Below, piece after piece: positions 1-6,601 of a stretch of DNA of 19,791 nt (its first letter is position 1; every line of letters begins with the position of its first letter). The translations under genes and the position numbers were made by a program. Below the pieces are notes generated by a model. That model searched no databases. It saw only the letters and a list, made by a program, of their open reading frames with translations, and was not told the origin of the DNA. The DNA is from CAZFMJ01 sp964520045 (GTDB lineage: Bacteria > Elusimicrobiota > Elusimicrobia > Elusimicrobiales > CAZFMJ01): contig CAZFMJ010000054.1 of NCBI GenBank assembly GCA_964520045.1, positions 1 to 19,791 on the forward strand, given 5' to 3'.

Positions 1-853
1 CTTTCTTTCCGTTCATGAAAGAAGCGCCCTGCCGCACGCTGTTGCCGATCTCCACGCGGGCGAGGTCGCGCACCAGCACCGGAACGCCGCCCCGGGTGGC
101 TACTACTATCTCGCCCAGTTCGGCGGTATTTTTAATGAGCCCGAGGCCGCGTATAAAGAACTGCTCGCCGCCGGTCTCGAGTATGCCGCCGCCCACATTG
201 GAATTATTCTTGCCGATGGCGTCGTAAAGCTCCTGCAGGCCCACGCCGTACTGGGTCATCCTGTCGGGCAGCGCCACTACCTGGTATTCTTTGATGTAGC
301 CGCCGAAAGCGTTGACCTCGCTTACGCCCTCCACGCTTTTCAGAACCGGCGTCACTACCCAGTCCTGCAGTGTACGCAGCTCTCCTAATTGCTCCGGGGT
401 TTCCGTCTCCCTGCCGGTTTTTATGGTGTATTGGTAGATCTCGCCCATGGCCGTGGCCACCGGGCCCATGGAAACTTCTGCGCCTTCGCCCAGCTTGCCG
501 CTGACCTCGCCCAAGCGCTGCGAAACCTGCTGCCTGGCGAAATACAGGTCGGTGCCGTCCTTGAATACCACCGTCACCACAGAAAGGCCGTACCTGGAAG
601 TAGAGCGCAGCTGGGTGAGGCCCGGGATGCCGCGCAGCGAATTCTCCACCTGGTAGGTCACCAGTTTTTCTATTTCCAGAGGGGATTTGCCCGGGGCGGT
701 GGTGACCACCTCAACCTGCACGCTGGTAACGTCGGGGAAGGCGTCCATGGGCAGCGAGCGCACGGCGAAAACCCCGCCGACCGCGACAATGGCGGCGACG
801 GAGATCACTAGCCACTTATGGCGAATCGAGAAGGAAATTGTCTTATCAAGCAT
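1..853 (-). CDS. czcA: CzcA/CusA-type heavy-metal RND efflux pump, N-terminal part
   Basis: This is the inner-membrane proton-driven pump of a tripartite metal exporter. Only the first 284 or so residues are present because the gene runs off the left window edge. The translation starts MLDKTISFSIRHKW, followed by the first membrane helix (about residues 14-30) and then the segment LPMDAFPDVTSVQV, which is diagnostic of the heavy-metal (HME) branch of RND pumps. The periplasmic porter region follows (APGKSP, EIEKLVTYQVE, GIPGLTQLRSTSRYG). The ATG at 851-853 lies 5 nt past the stop of the upstream adaptor gene, so the two are co-transcribed and probably translationally coupled. The substrate is probably a divalent cation such as Zn, Cd or Co, since an SmtB/CadC-type regulator heads the operon. 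Cu/Ag cannot be excluded because the metal-specifying transmembrane residues lie outside the window. Confidence 0.93.
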   Translation of the reverse strand, partial: MLDKTISFSIRHKWLVISVAAIVAVGGVFAVRSLPMDAFPDVTSVQVEVVTTAPGKSPLEIEKLVTYQVENSLRGIPGLTQLRSTSRYGLSVVTVVFKDGTDLYFARQQVSQRLGEVSGKLGEGAEVSMGPVATAMGEIYQYTIKTGRETETPEQLGELRTLQDWVVTPVLKSVEGVSEVNAFGGYIKEYQVVALPDRMTQYGVGLQELYDAIGKNNSNVGGGILETGGEQFFIRGLGLIKNTAELGEIVVATRGGVPVLVRDLARVEIGNSVRQGASFMNGKK

Positions 854-858
854 ATTAT

Positions 859-1803
859 TTAATCCTCGCCCATCTGGCTTTTCATCATCTCGGACTTAAG
901 AAGGTAAGCGTTCACAATTACCACGCTTTCTCCTGATCTTACCCCGCTTTTAATTTCCAGCAGCCCGTCTTTTTCCCGGCCGAGTTCTACGTGTCTTGGT
1001 GTGAACTCTGTTTCCCCTGACTTTACGAACACGAACGGTCCGGCCGGACCGTTCTGCACGGCGTCCGAGCGCACGGATACTCCGTGAAAATACGCGCCGG
1101 TGCGCACGGTGGCGTCTATGAACATGCCGAATTTAAGCTGTCCGGAAGGATTCTCGATGGCGACCCTGGCTTTCACGGTGCGGCTGACTGTGTCTATCTC
1201 CGGGGATACAAATACTATCGTACCCTTAAACGTTTCACGCGGATAGGCGGCGGTCTTTATTTCCACCTTTTGTCCTGCCTTTACAGACTCCAGGCTGCGC
1301 TCGGGAATGTCCAGCACTCCCCAGAGCGGGTCAACCTCGGTAAGCGTAAAAAGGAAAGTCATTTCGTTTACCTGGTCTCCTTCGCTGGCGTGAACCGCGG
1401 TCACTATGCCCTTATGCGGCGTAGTCGCGGTTATAGCGGCACCGGAAGGCGGTTTTATAACGGCCAGAATATCGCCGGGATTTACCGCCTGGCCCAGGAC
1501 GCCTGAAACTGTTTCCAGCCTACCTGCGCCGCCAGCCATTATATGGTGAGGCTTCTGCGCGTCCTGCATCACGCGTCCCATAGCCTGAAAGGTTTCCGGC
1601 ACCGAGGCGCGCTTTAACACTTCGGTCTTTATGCCGCTTTCTTTTTGCGCTTCGGCAGATACCTCCATGCGGTCCGGGAGCGCTGTGGATGCCTCAGCTG
1701 CTCCGGCGGGTGGATTTTCTGTCGTAGCGCCTGGAGTCTTCTCTCCGCAGCCGGACAGTCCTATCAAAGTCGTTATCACTAATACATTAATCAACATTTT
1801 CAT
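859..1803 (-). CDS. czcB: RND efflux periplasmic adaptor lipoprotein (CzcB/CusB-like)
   Basis: This membrane-fusion protein links the inner-membrane pump to the outer-membrane channel. It has 314 residues, short to normal for the family. The N-terminus MKMLINVLVITTLIGLSGCGEK is a lipoprotein signal with a lipobox LSGC, so the mature protein should be anchored by the Cys near residue 19. A lipoyl/barrel-sandwich region (GRLETVSGVLGQAVNPGDI through HKGIVTAVHASEGDQV) is followed by a beta-barrel region (VDPLWGVLDIPERSLESVKAGQKVEIKTAAYP) and a membrane-proximal region (HVELGREKDGLLEIKSGVRSG). The ATG overlaps the stop of the preceding TolC-like gene by 4 nt, and the next gene follows 5 nt downstream. 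This is a tight operon. No His-rich or Met-rich metal-binding extension is visible. Confidence 0.92.
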   Translation of the reverse strand: MKMLINVLVITTLIGLSGCGEKTPGATTENPPAGAAEASTALPDRMEVSAEAQKESGIKTEVLKRASVPETFQAMGRVMQDAQKPHHIMAGGAGRLETVSGVLGQAVNPGDILAVIKPPSGAAITATTPHKGIVTAVHASEGDQVNEMTFLFTLTEVDPLWGVLDIPERSLESVKAGQKVEIKTAAYPRETFKGTIVFVSPEIDTVSRTVKARVAIENPSGQLKFGMFIDATVRTGAYFHGVSVRSDAVQNGPAGPFVFVKSGETEFTPRHVELGREKDGLLEIKSGVRSGESVVIVNAYLLKSEMMKSQMGED

Positions 1804-3032
1804 TTTTCCTCCCCACTGTTAGCCGCAGTTTGTAACTGCGCGGTTTTTCCGTAGTATTCAGTTAAAGCGTCTAGATAATTCACGTTCTCTTCAAGAAAAA
1901 TACGGTTGGTCTCGTAAAAGGCCGTAAGGTCTATTTTCCCGGAGAGATAATCCTGCGCGGCCGTGCGCCTGAGGTCGTTGAGCAGGGAAACGGTTTCCCG
2001 ATAGGTTGAAAGGCGTTTTTGCGCCAGCCCCAGTTCCAGCCAGGCGGTGTATACTTCCCGGCGGATTTCCAGTTCAAGACGCTGACCTTCGTAATCCAGC
2101 ACGGCCTTGTGCGCCAGTGCTCTTTTTACTTCGCCTTTATTGTTATACCAGAGTGGCAGTTCCAGGCCCAGGAACAGCCTGGTGTAGCCGGTTCCGCCGT
2201 CGTTGCCGCGTATGATCCCGAATTCGGGCACGGGGAGACGCTTGCTTTTCTCCAAAATTACGCCTAGGTCCGCAGCTTTACTGTTAAGCGCCAGGGCGCG
2301 CAGTTCAAAGCGCCGGGCCAGGGCCAGTTCGGTGTATTTCTCAAGCGGCTCAAGCACGGGAGCAACAGGTGCAAGGCTGAAGCCGCCGTTCTCCGAGACG
2401 ACCGCTGGCGCATCCGGCCTGCGGCCCATGAGGGTGTTCAGTTCGCCCGCCGCCGTGCGCAGCGTTGTTTCCGCTTCCTGCAGATGGAAGCCGCTGCGGG
2501 AGGTTTCCACTTTGGCGCGGGCTATATCGGCGTTGCCAGCTTCCCCGGTCTGTAGGCGCATCTCGATCTTGTTGAGGATGTCCATAGAGAACCTGAGATT
2601 CGTCTCCTCGAAATTGCGTCTTTCTTTGGCTATGCGCAGGGCATACCATGTTCTGCGGGCGGCGCTGAGGATAACGGTTTCTAGCGCCTGTAGTTCTTTT
2701 TGCGCGGCCTCGTAAGAGGCTAGGGCGGCCGAACCTGCAGTACTGGCCCGGCGTGTAAGCGGCACGGGCTGAACGGCTTTTAATTCGTAGCCGTCCGAAC
2801 CGGAGGAGGCGGCTTTGTCGATTTCAATGCTGGGATTTGGGTAGGCGGAGTTTATTGTCACCTCGGCTTCCAGTATACCCAATTGCCGCCTGGCCGCAGC
2901 CAGGGAGGGATTTGAGTCTTTCACTTCGGACAGGATGCCGGGCAGGGTAAGTGCCGGTGTCGATTTCGGCGCGGCTATAGCGCTGCCCGGGAACAGGGCA
3001 GCAATAAACAAAGGTATTAGGAACTTTTTCAC
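1800..3032 (-). CDS. czcC: TolC-family outer-membrane efflux protein (CzcC/CusC-like)
   Basis: This is the outer-membrane channel of the metal efflux system, 410 residues, within the normal CzcC/TolC range. The N-terminus MKKFLIPLFIAALFPGSAIAA is a Sec signal peptide. The mature part shows the two long helical repeats of the outer-membrane efflux family, for example LSEVKDSNPSLAAARRQLG near the start and LGLAQKRLSTYRETVSLLN with LSGKIDLTAFYETNR near the end. The start is a GTG at 3030-3032 with a good GGAGG four bases upstream. It ends by a 4-nt overlap with the adaptor gene. The 95-nt gap to the upstream Cys-rich gene shows only a short weak hairpin. Confidence 0.92.
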   Translation of the reverse strand: MKKFLIPLFIAALFPGSAIAAPKSTPALTLPGILSEVKDSNPSLAAARRQLGILEAEVTINSAYPNPSIEIDKAASSGSDGYELKAVQPVPLTRRASTAGSAALASYEAAQKELQALETVILSAARRTWYALRIAKERRNFEETNLRFSMDILNKIEMRLQTGEAGNADIARAKVETSRSGFHLQEAETTLRTAAGELNTLMGRRPDAPAVVSENGGFSLAPVAPVLEPLEKYTELALARRFELRALALNSKAADLGVILEKSKRLPVPEFGIIRGNDGGTGYTRLFLGLELPLWYNNKGEVKRALAHKAVLDYEGQRLELEIRREVYTAWLELGLAQKRLSTYRETVSLLNDLRRTAAQDYLSGKIDLTAFYETNRIFLEENVNYLDALTEYYGKTAQLQTAANSGEEK

Positions 3033-3127
3033 ACGGCCTCCAAAGGCTATGCAGCTTAAGCTATGGGACGCTCCGCAGGGGCGTCGGTACTGTCAGTTTT
3101 ATTTAGGACTTGACCGCACAGGGAGTG

Positions 3128-3391
3128 TTAAACCGCAGGGGGATGGAATATTTCGTCTTCTGAAAGCCGGTGGACAAAAATAAGCGTAAAAGATATTACG
3201 CCTAGCTTTGCTGTGTTATCGGATTCAAGAGAATTCTTTAATCCGGAAATATGACAGGAAGAACAGCACGAGGCGCATAAACATACCGTGGGACATGTGA
3301 TATCGCAAGTCTGCGGATGGGGGTGCGTTGCCTCCGCCAAAGCGGTAAATGTAAAGAATAGTGAAAAGATTAAAGGTATAGCGCGGCGCAT
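3128..3391 (-). CDS. Small secreted Cys-rich protein of the metal efflux operon
   Basis: I do not recognise a named family. The 87-residue product begins with a signal peptide (MRRAIPLIFSLFFTFTALAEA). It continues with a His/Cys-dense stretch (HPHPQTCDITCPTVCLCASC and CSSCH) holding seven or more Cys in about 20 residues. The tail VHRLSEDEIFHPPAV is reminiscent of the C-terminal tails of small proteins encoded beside other RND metal pumps. It lies between arsR (75 nt upstream) and the TolC-like gene, on the same strand. A periplasmic metal-binding or metallochaperone role is an inference from composition and position. An accidental ORF is unlikely given the signal peptide and operon position. 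Confidence 0.68.
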   Translation of the reverse strand: MRRAIPLIFSLFFTFTALAEATHPHPQTCDITCPTVCLCASCCSSCHISGLKNSLESDNTAKLGVISFTLIFVHRLSEDEIFHPPAV

Positions 3392-3466
3392 AATTTCAAT
3401 ATCTCTAGATTAATAAATTCAACCGACTTATTTTTTGCTTCTGCTGAATTCCTCTCGCCATGCCTT

Positions 3467-3835
3467 TCATGCGTGCCGGATATGCTCAATGCCCTGGCGT
3501 AACAAGGAGGCCACGTGGCTGTCGTTAATTGAATACCATGCCTTTTTGCCATCCTTACGGTACTTAAGCAGCCGCGCGTCGCGCAATACCCGGAGCTGAT
3601 GGGAAACGGCGGACTGGCTCATCTGAATCACAGCGGAGATATCACAAACGCAGAGCTCCCTTTTACTCAGTGTATGGAGCATTTTAACACGCGTGGCGTC
3701 CCCAAGGTTCTTGAACAGCTCAGACACTTGCTGCGCCCTCCGGGCTGGGATCAATTCCTTTTTGGCCACACGGATAGTCTTTGAATGCTCGCATAATTCT
3801 TCGCAGACTCCGATGTCTTTCTTTTTTTTAGCCAT
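3467..3835 (-). CDS. ArsR/SmtB-family metal-sensing repressor
   Basis: This is a winged-helix metalloregulator of 122 residues, the usual length. The HTH core includes FKNLGDATRVKMLHTL and MSQSAVSHQLRVLRDARL. Two metal sites can be read directly. The alpha3 motif ELCVCD (Cys62, Cys64) comes with Cys11 and Cys15 in the N-terminal extension, as in CadC-type alpha3N sites. In the last helix Asp105, His107, His118 and His121 have the spacing 2-11-3 of the alpha5 Zn site of CzrA/SmtB. The gene is first in the minus-strand efflux operon and is preceded by its own promoter and a palindromic operator. It probably represses the operon until Cd, Pb or Zn binds. The start ATG at 3833-3835 has only a weak Shine-Dalgarno sequence. 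Confidence 0.93.
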   Translation of the reverse strand: MAKKKKDIGVCEELCEHSKTIRVAKKELIPARRAQQVSELFKNLGDATRVKMLHTLSKRELCVCDISAVIQMSQSAVSHQLRVLRDARLLKYRKDGKKAWYSINDSHVASLLRQGIEHIRHA

Positions 3836-3841
3836 ATCTCA

Positions 3842-3865
3842 ACATGTGAACATCTATTCATATGT
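3842..3865 (-). promoter_or_regulatory. Probable ArsR/SmtB operator palindrome
   Basis: An imperfect inverted repeat reads ACATGTGAA (3842-3850), six bases, then TTCATATGT (3857-3865), with 8 of 9 positions matching. It lies 7-30 bases upstream of the arsR start and directly downstream of the predicted -10 box, over the likely transcription start. The TGAA-N6-TTCA core resembles known SmtB/CadC-type operators. Confidence 0.72.
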
Positions 3866-3894
3866 AGTTTACCAGACCAGCGGCCGTTTGTCAA
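3866..3894 (-). promoter_or_regulatory. Sigma70-type promoter of the arsR-efflux operon
   Basis: Read on the minus strand, a perfect TTGACA -35 box (3889-3894) is followed by a 17-base spacer and TAAACT as the -10 box (3866-3871). The operator palindrome begins at the next base. This is the expected layout for repression by an ArsR-family protein. Confidence 0.75.
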
Positions 3895-3906
3895 TCATCA
3901 AAAACC

Positions 3907-3936
3907 TTGACAGCCCATCGGGAAGGAAGGTATCAA
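3907..3936 (+). promoter_or_regulatory. Promoter of the recombinase-like gene
   Basis: TTGACA (3907-3912), an 18-base spacer and TATCAA (3931-3936) lie about 20 bases upstream of the plus-strand start codon. The same elements with the same 18-base spacing recur at 9701-9730. The -35 boxes of this promoter and the divergent arsR promoter are only 12 bases apart. Confidence 0.6.
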
Positions 3937-3973
3937 CCTCTATCATGGAGGTGGATATGCCTTACTGGAAAAA
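3907..3973 (+). repeat. Dispersed repeat, copy 1: promoter, RBS and first codons of the recombinase-like gene
   Basis: These 67 bases recur at 9701-9767 with only a few differences, clustered in the spacer after TTGAC. The repeat includes the promoter, the GGAGGTGG ribosome binding site, the ATG and the codons for about six residues (MPYWKK here, MLYWKK in the other copy). Confidence 0.85.
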
Positions 3974-4433
3974 ATTGATAGACGAGATGACGTCGGATGA
4001 GCGGTTCAGGCGTGTTGTGGAAATTCTGACGAGGGCTTCGGTGCGGCTGCTGGAGAAGCAAAGGGCGGAGACGGCGGCCAGGGAGAAAGGTGAGCCGGTG
4101 GTGCCGGGGAACGCTCTCACGGAACCAGAGGAAAGCAAAAAGCTGGACTTCACTGCGCCAGAGATATATGAGCCCGAACCGCGCCGGGGAAGAATCCCAT
4201 TCGGCCGGCGGCGGGATGGTCCGCGGATCAAGGGAAACGAAATTGAGATGTCGCTGATAAAGGATATTCAGCGGCTTGCGGCCGAGGGATTGTCTTCGGA
4301 ACAGATCGCGCAGCGGCTGAACCAGGAGGACAAGGTCAGTAAGCGCGTCGGTCTTGCTTCGCCGCCTTTGTTTTTGCAGCGGCTTCGCAGGAATATTTAC
4401 TTAGGAAGCAAATGCTTTTTTAGGAAAACGTGA
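3957..4433 (+). CDS. Recombinase-domain-like small DNA-binding protein, C-terminus replaced
   Basis: This 158-residue product opens with MPYWKKLIDEMTSDERFRRV and an acidic, Pro-rich linker. From about residue 85 it resembles the 'Recombinase' hinge/HTH domain of large serine recombinases: IPFGRRRDG, then LIKDIQRLAAEGLSSEQIAQ with RLN following, then LRRNIYLG (compare LRNPVYIG in the family). No resolvase catalytic domain with its active-site Ser is present. The start is ATG 3957 with GGAGGTG six bases upstream; an in-frame ATG at 3945 lacks such a site. The last dozen residues are read antisense through the 3' end of the GIY-YIG gene, so the natural C-terminus has probably been lost. A second copy of this gene's promoter and first codons occurs at 9701. 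The family assignment is by eye. Confidence 0.6.
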   Translation: MPYWKKLIDEMTSDERFRRVVEILTRASVRLLEKQRAETAAREKGEPVVPGNALTEPEESKKLDFTAPEIYEPEPRRGRIPFGRRRDGPRIKGNEIEMSLIKDIQRLAAEGLSSEQIAQRLNQEDKVSKRVGLASPPLFLQRLRRNIYLGSKCFFRKT

Positions 4434-4654
4434 CCAGAACCTGCCTTGAGATACTTTTCAAATGCTTCGGCTGATCTTTCATCGGAAAACGCGATATAAG
4501 TCTCCATCTTCCAAGGAGCAAATGTCTTGCTGTAGGTTGACTCGCCTCTGTTATGTTCGGATAACCGTTTGTTTAAATTGGATGTCCTGCCGATGTAAAC
4601 TTTTGCGGGGTCTTGGATGCTGGTGAGAATGTAGATGAAGAAAGCTTCTTTCAT
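4397..4654 (-). CDS. Single-domain GIY-YIG nuclease, copy 1
   Basis: This 85-residue protein is made up almost wholly of one GIY-YIG nuclease domain of the small UvrC-N-terminal-like/YhbQ type. The two signature strands are YIL (residues 8-10) and YIG (20-22). The family Arg is in KRLSEHN (Arg30, His34), the catalytic Glu is in FEKYLK (Glu66), and the typical ending FLKKHLL is present. An upstream Met would add 24 residues, but those codons lie in a hairpin-forming repeat, and copy 2 begins at the equivalent Met. The 3' end overlaps the convergent recombinase-like ORF by 37 nt. About three quarters of residues match copy 2 at 9881-10153. Its job is not known. Small proteins of this type may act in repair, or here in spread of the surrounding palindromic repeats. 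Confidence 0.87.
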   Translation of the reverse strand: MKEAFFIYILTSIQDPAKVYIGRTSNLNKRLSEHNRGESTYSKTFAPWKMETYIAFSDERSAEAFEKYLKAGSGHVFLKKHLLPK

Positions 4655-4659
4655 ATGTT

Positions 4660-4695
4660 CTGCTACGCTGCGTCCGTATTGTCGCAGCTTCGCAG
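4660..4695. repeat. Structured hairpin 5 nt upstream of GIY-YIG copy 1
   Basis: CTGC (4660-4663) pairs with GCAG (4692-4695). A 3x3 internal loop (TAC/TTC) follows, then GCTGCG (4667-4672) pairs with CGCAGC (4683-4688) around a 10-base loop. The same architecture, with different paired bases, lies at the same distance from the start of GIY-YIG copy 2 (10159-10194) and again at 9773-9808. Confidence 0.8.
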
Positions 4696-4698
4696 GAG

Positions 4699-4727
4699 CT
4701 TGAATTTTTGCGACGCAAAAATTCAAG
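4699..4727. repeat. Perfect 14-bp palindrome with one-base centre
   Basis: CTTGAATTTTTGCG (4699-4712), a single A, then the exact reverse complement (4714-4727). It directly follows the hairpin upstream of GIY-YIG copy 1 and contains the stop codon of the minus-strand ORF at 4723-5136. GGTCC follows it at the right edge, as it also follows the inverted repeat at 10198-10265. Confidence 0.85.
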
Positions 4728-5136
4728 GGTCCGCTGTCTTTTTCAACAACTCAAATCGTTCCAGGTACAGCGTCCACGCCGTGCCAAGCCGTTCTTTCTC
4801 AGTTTCCGCGCCCTCGCAATGCAGCGTCTCCGACAGATTGCGCATCAGGCCCAGAGAAACATGTCCGATAAGTTCAATGCTCTTTAAACAACGGTTCCCT
4901 TTTTCGCTCAGCGCACCGTCACTGCCCGCCGCCGCACTGGCTTTCAAAAACAGCGCAGGGTCGTCTACAATCCTTCGGCGCAGTTCCCGCCCAGCTGCGC
5001 GGTAGCTCGCGCATAGCCGGCCTATCTGCCGATTTGTAAGCCCCAACCCCCGGATTCTTTCCGCTAATAGTCTGCCATCCGCACTGTTGCCGCGCGTCAA
5101 CGGCACCAGAAAATTCGCCGCCGCCGGGCCCCCCAT
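4723..5136 (-). CDS. Unrecognised ORF, probable truncated remnant
   Basis: I do not recognise this 137-residue product. It contains a helix-turn-helix-like stretch (RIRGLGLTNRQIGRLCASYR), an Arg-rich helix (GRELRRRIVDDPALFLKA) and a helical C-terminal half (NRCLKSIELIGHVSLGLMRN). Its stop codon falls inside the perfect palindrome at 4699-4727, so its native C-terminus was probably lost when the palindromic unit arrived. Its first codons lie at a head-to-head junction with the plus-strand ParB-like pseudogene. High-GC codon usage supports coding. It could be a fragment of a plasmid- or partition-type DNA-binding protein, but that is a guess. Confidence 0.45.
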   Translation of the reverse strand: MGGPAAANFLVPLTRGNSADGRLLAERIRGLGLTNRQIGRLCASYRAAGRELRRRIVDDPALFLKASAAAGSDGALSEKGNRCLKSIELIGHVSLGLMRNLSETLHCEGAETEKERLGTAWTLYLERFELLKKTADP

Positions 5137-5160
5137 GCACCTCGAATCCAGGGGGATCTA

Positions 5161-5448
5161 TTGGAGGCGCGGCAACTCCGGGAACGGCTGGACAAAACAC
5201 CGGGGCTCACCAAAACCGCCCTAGCCCGCGAGCTTGGGATTACCCGTTTTGAGGTAATCCGCCGGCTAAATCTTCTGCGCCTTGCCCCGGAGATTCAGGA
5301 ATAAATATTTGCCATGCCTCCGAGTTTATCGCACCACTGTCCTATTTCGAAGCGGACCCTGCGGAATATTGCCGTGATTCCTGATGCCGAAGGGCAGAGG
5401 GCGGAGTTTAACAAACTGCTCGGCTCACAAAAGTTGAGAGCCGTCTAA
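5161..5448 (+). pseudogene. ParB-like HTH protein fragment with an in-frame stop
   Basis: From the TTG at 5161 the frame reads LEARQLRERLDKTPGLTKTA, then LARELGITRFEVIRRLNLLR and LAPEIQE. This is a clear HTH of the kind found in ParB/KorB-like proteins. A TAA at 5302-5304 interrupts it. The same frame then continues IFAMPPSLSHHCPISKRTLR, NIAVIPDAEGQRAEFNKLLG and SQKLRAV to a TAA at 5446-5448. Both halves have coherent coding character, so one point mutation to a stop is the simplest explanation. The 5' part of the gene is missing. It converges on the RhuM gene, with 3 bases between the stops. The family is inferred from the HTH only. Confidence 0.6.
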
Positions 5449-5451
5449 CAT

Positions 5452-6516
5452 TCATTGCTCATCCCGCTTTTTTCGCTTCGGCTTATGTTCAAGCTTTTTA
5501 ACCTGATTCTCAAGTTCTTCTATTTCCTCTTGCTGCGCGGCAATATCCTCGCGATGTATCCGGGCCGCATTGAAGATCTCGTATTGTTTCAGCGCAAAGG
5601 CTTCGGCGATCTCTGCTTTGACCTTGCCGGCATTGCTTAGAATGGCCTTTCGGTTGAATTTTAGGAACTCATCCAGCAAAGAGCGCCAATCCTTCATATA
5701 TAACGGCACCCCTTCCTCGGCGCGCTCTTCTGCGAAGTCAAGGTACATGGTTACCAGCCGGTCCAGCTTCTTAATCTCATCGGCATTGAGATAATTCTTG
5801 GCAATGGCCGCATCCGCTTTGCGGACCTTGCCCCCCTTCCATGAGGTAAGTCCCATGTTATCCTTTCTTGCGTCGGAGCGTTCATGGATAATTTCCGGAG
5901 CCGTCTTACCTGTAATTGCCCAATGGAGCTTGTTCTGCACGATCTGGAAAAATTCATGGGTTTCCGCCGCGTTGGAATCGTAGTCGACCGCCAGCTTATA
6001 AATATCCCGCACCTTTTGATAGAACCGCTTTTCGGAGGCGCGGATATCGCGTATACGCTCAATCAGTTCATCAAAATAATCCGCGCCGAACTCCTTGGGA
6101 TTCCTAAGGCGTTCATCATCCATCACAAAACCCTTGATCAAGTATTCCCGGAGCCGCTCTGTGGCCCACCGCCGAAACTGAGTGCCGCGTGAGGAGCGCA
6201 CCCTGTAGCCGACGGACAGGATGGCCTCGAGATTATAATATTTCACGGTTCTGCGGACCTGTCTTTCGCCCTCTTTTTGAACTTGTAAGTATTCCTTACA
6301 AGTTGCCTCTGCGTTCAATTCTCCGTCGGCATATATGGATTGGAGATGAAGTGTGATATTCTGTGGAGTTGTCTGGAACAATTCCGCTATAAGCGCCTGT
6401 GTGAGCCATACGGTTTTGTCGTACAAGCGCACTTGAATACGGCTCTTGCCGTCCTCAGTCTGGTAAAACAGTATTCCAGATTGATCTGTCGCTTTCTCAG
6501 GAAGGTTTTCGCTCAT
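5452..6516 (-). CDS. rhuM: RhuM-family protein
   Basis: This 354-residue protein has the standard RhuM-family layout: an N-terminal segment with ILFYQTEDGKSRIQVRLYD and TVWLTQALIAELFQTTPQNI (an HTH-like region); the conserved YNLEAILSVGYRVRSSRGTQ and FRRWATERLREYLIKGFVMD; a central helical region; and a charged C-terminal coiled coil (EEIEELENQVKKLEHKPKRK). RhuM is named for a Salmonella pathogenicity-island gene, and homologues are common on mobile and defence islands. The biochemical function is unsettled. The ATG at 6514-6516 overlaps the stop of a 15-codon leader ORF as ATGA, suggesting translational coupling. The gene appears intact. Confidence 0.93.
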   Translation of the reverse strand: MSENLPEKATDQSGILFYQTEDGKSRIQVRLYDKTVWLTQALIAELFQTTPQNITLHLQSIYADGELNAEATCKEYLQVQKEGERQVRRTVKYYNLEAILSVGYRVRSSRGTQFRRWATERLREYLIKGFVMDDERLRNPKEFGADYFDELIERIRDIRASEKRFYQKVRDIYKLAVDYDSNAAETHEFFQIVQNKLHWAITGKTAPEIIHERSDARKDNMGLTSWKGGKVRKADAAIAKNYLNADEIKKLDRLVTMYLDFAEERAEEGVPLYMKDWRSLLDEFLKFNRKAILSNAGKVKAEIAEAFALKQYEIFNAARIHREDIAAQQEEIEELENQVKKLEHKPKRKKRDEQ

Positions 6517-6560
6517 ATGTTGTAAGGCGGGGTGTAATGCTCTGCTTTTACTTTGCTCAT
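6513..6560 (-). CDS. Possible 15-residue leader ORF coupled to rhuM
   Basis: ATG at 6558-6560 has GGGAG five bases upstream and encodes MSKVKAEHYTPPYNI. Its TGA overlaps the rhuM ATG (ATGA). RhuM itself has no convincing ribosome binding site, so ribosomes finishing the leader may start rhuM. It could also be the last scrap of a lost upstream gene. It is too short for homology to help. Confidence 0.4.
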   Translation of the reverse strand: MSKVKAEHYTPPYNI

Positions 6561-6601
6561 AGGTCTCCCTGATTCAAAATACAGTGGTTTAGGAACATAG
6601 C

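Noticed and set aside
389..811. Plus-strand ORFs of up to 140 codons opposite the efflux genes
   Set aside because: They lie opposite clear czcA/czcB coding sequence, have Ala/Arg/His-rich shadow composition and no domain signal.
3064..3086. GC-rich hairpin between the Cys-rich gene and the TolC-like gene as a terminator
   Set aside because: The stem is about 5 bp with mismatches and no T-run on the minus strand; an attenuator cannot be supported.
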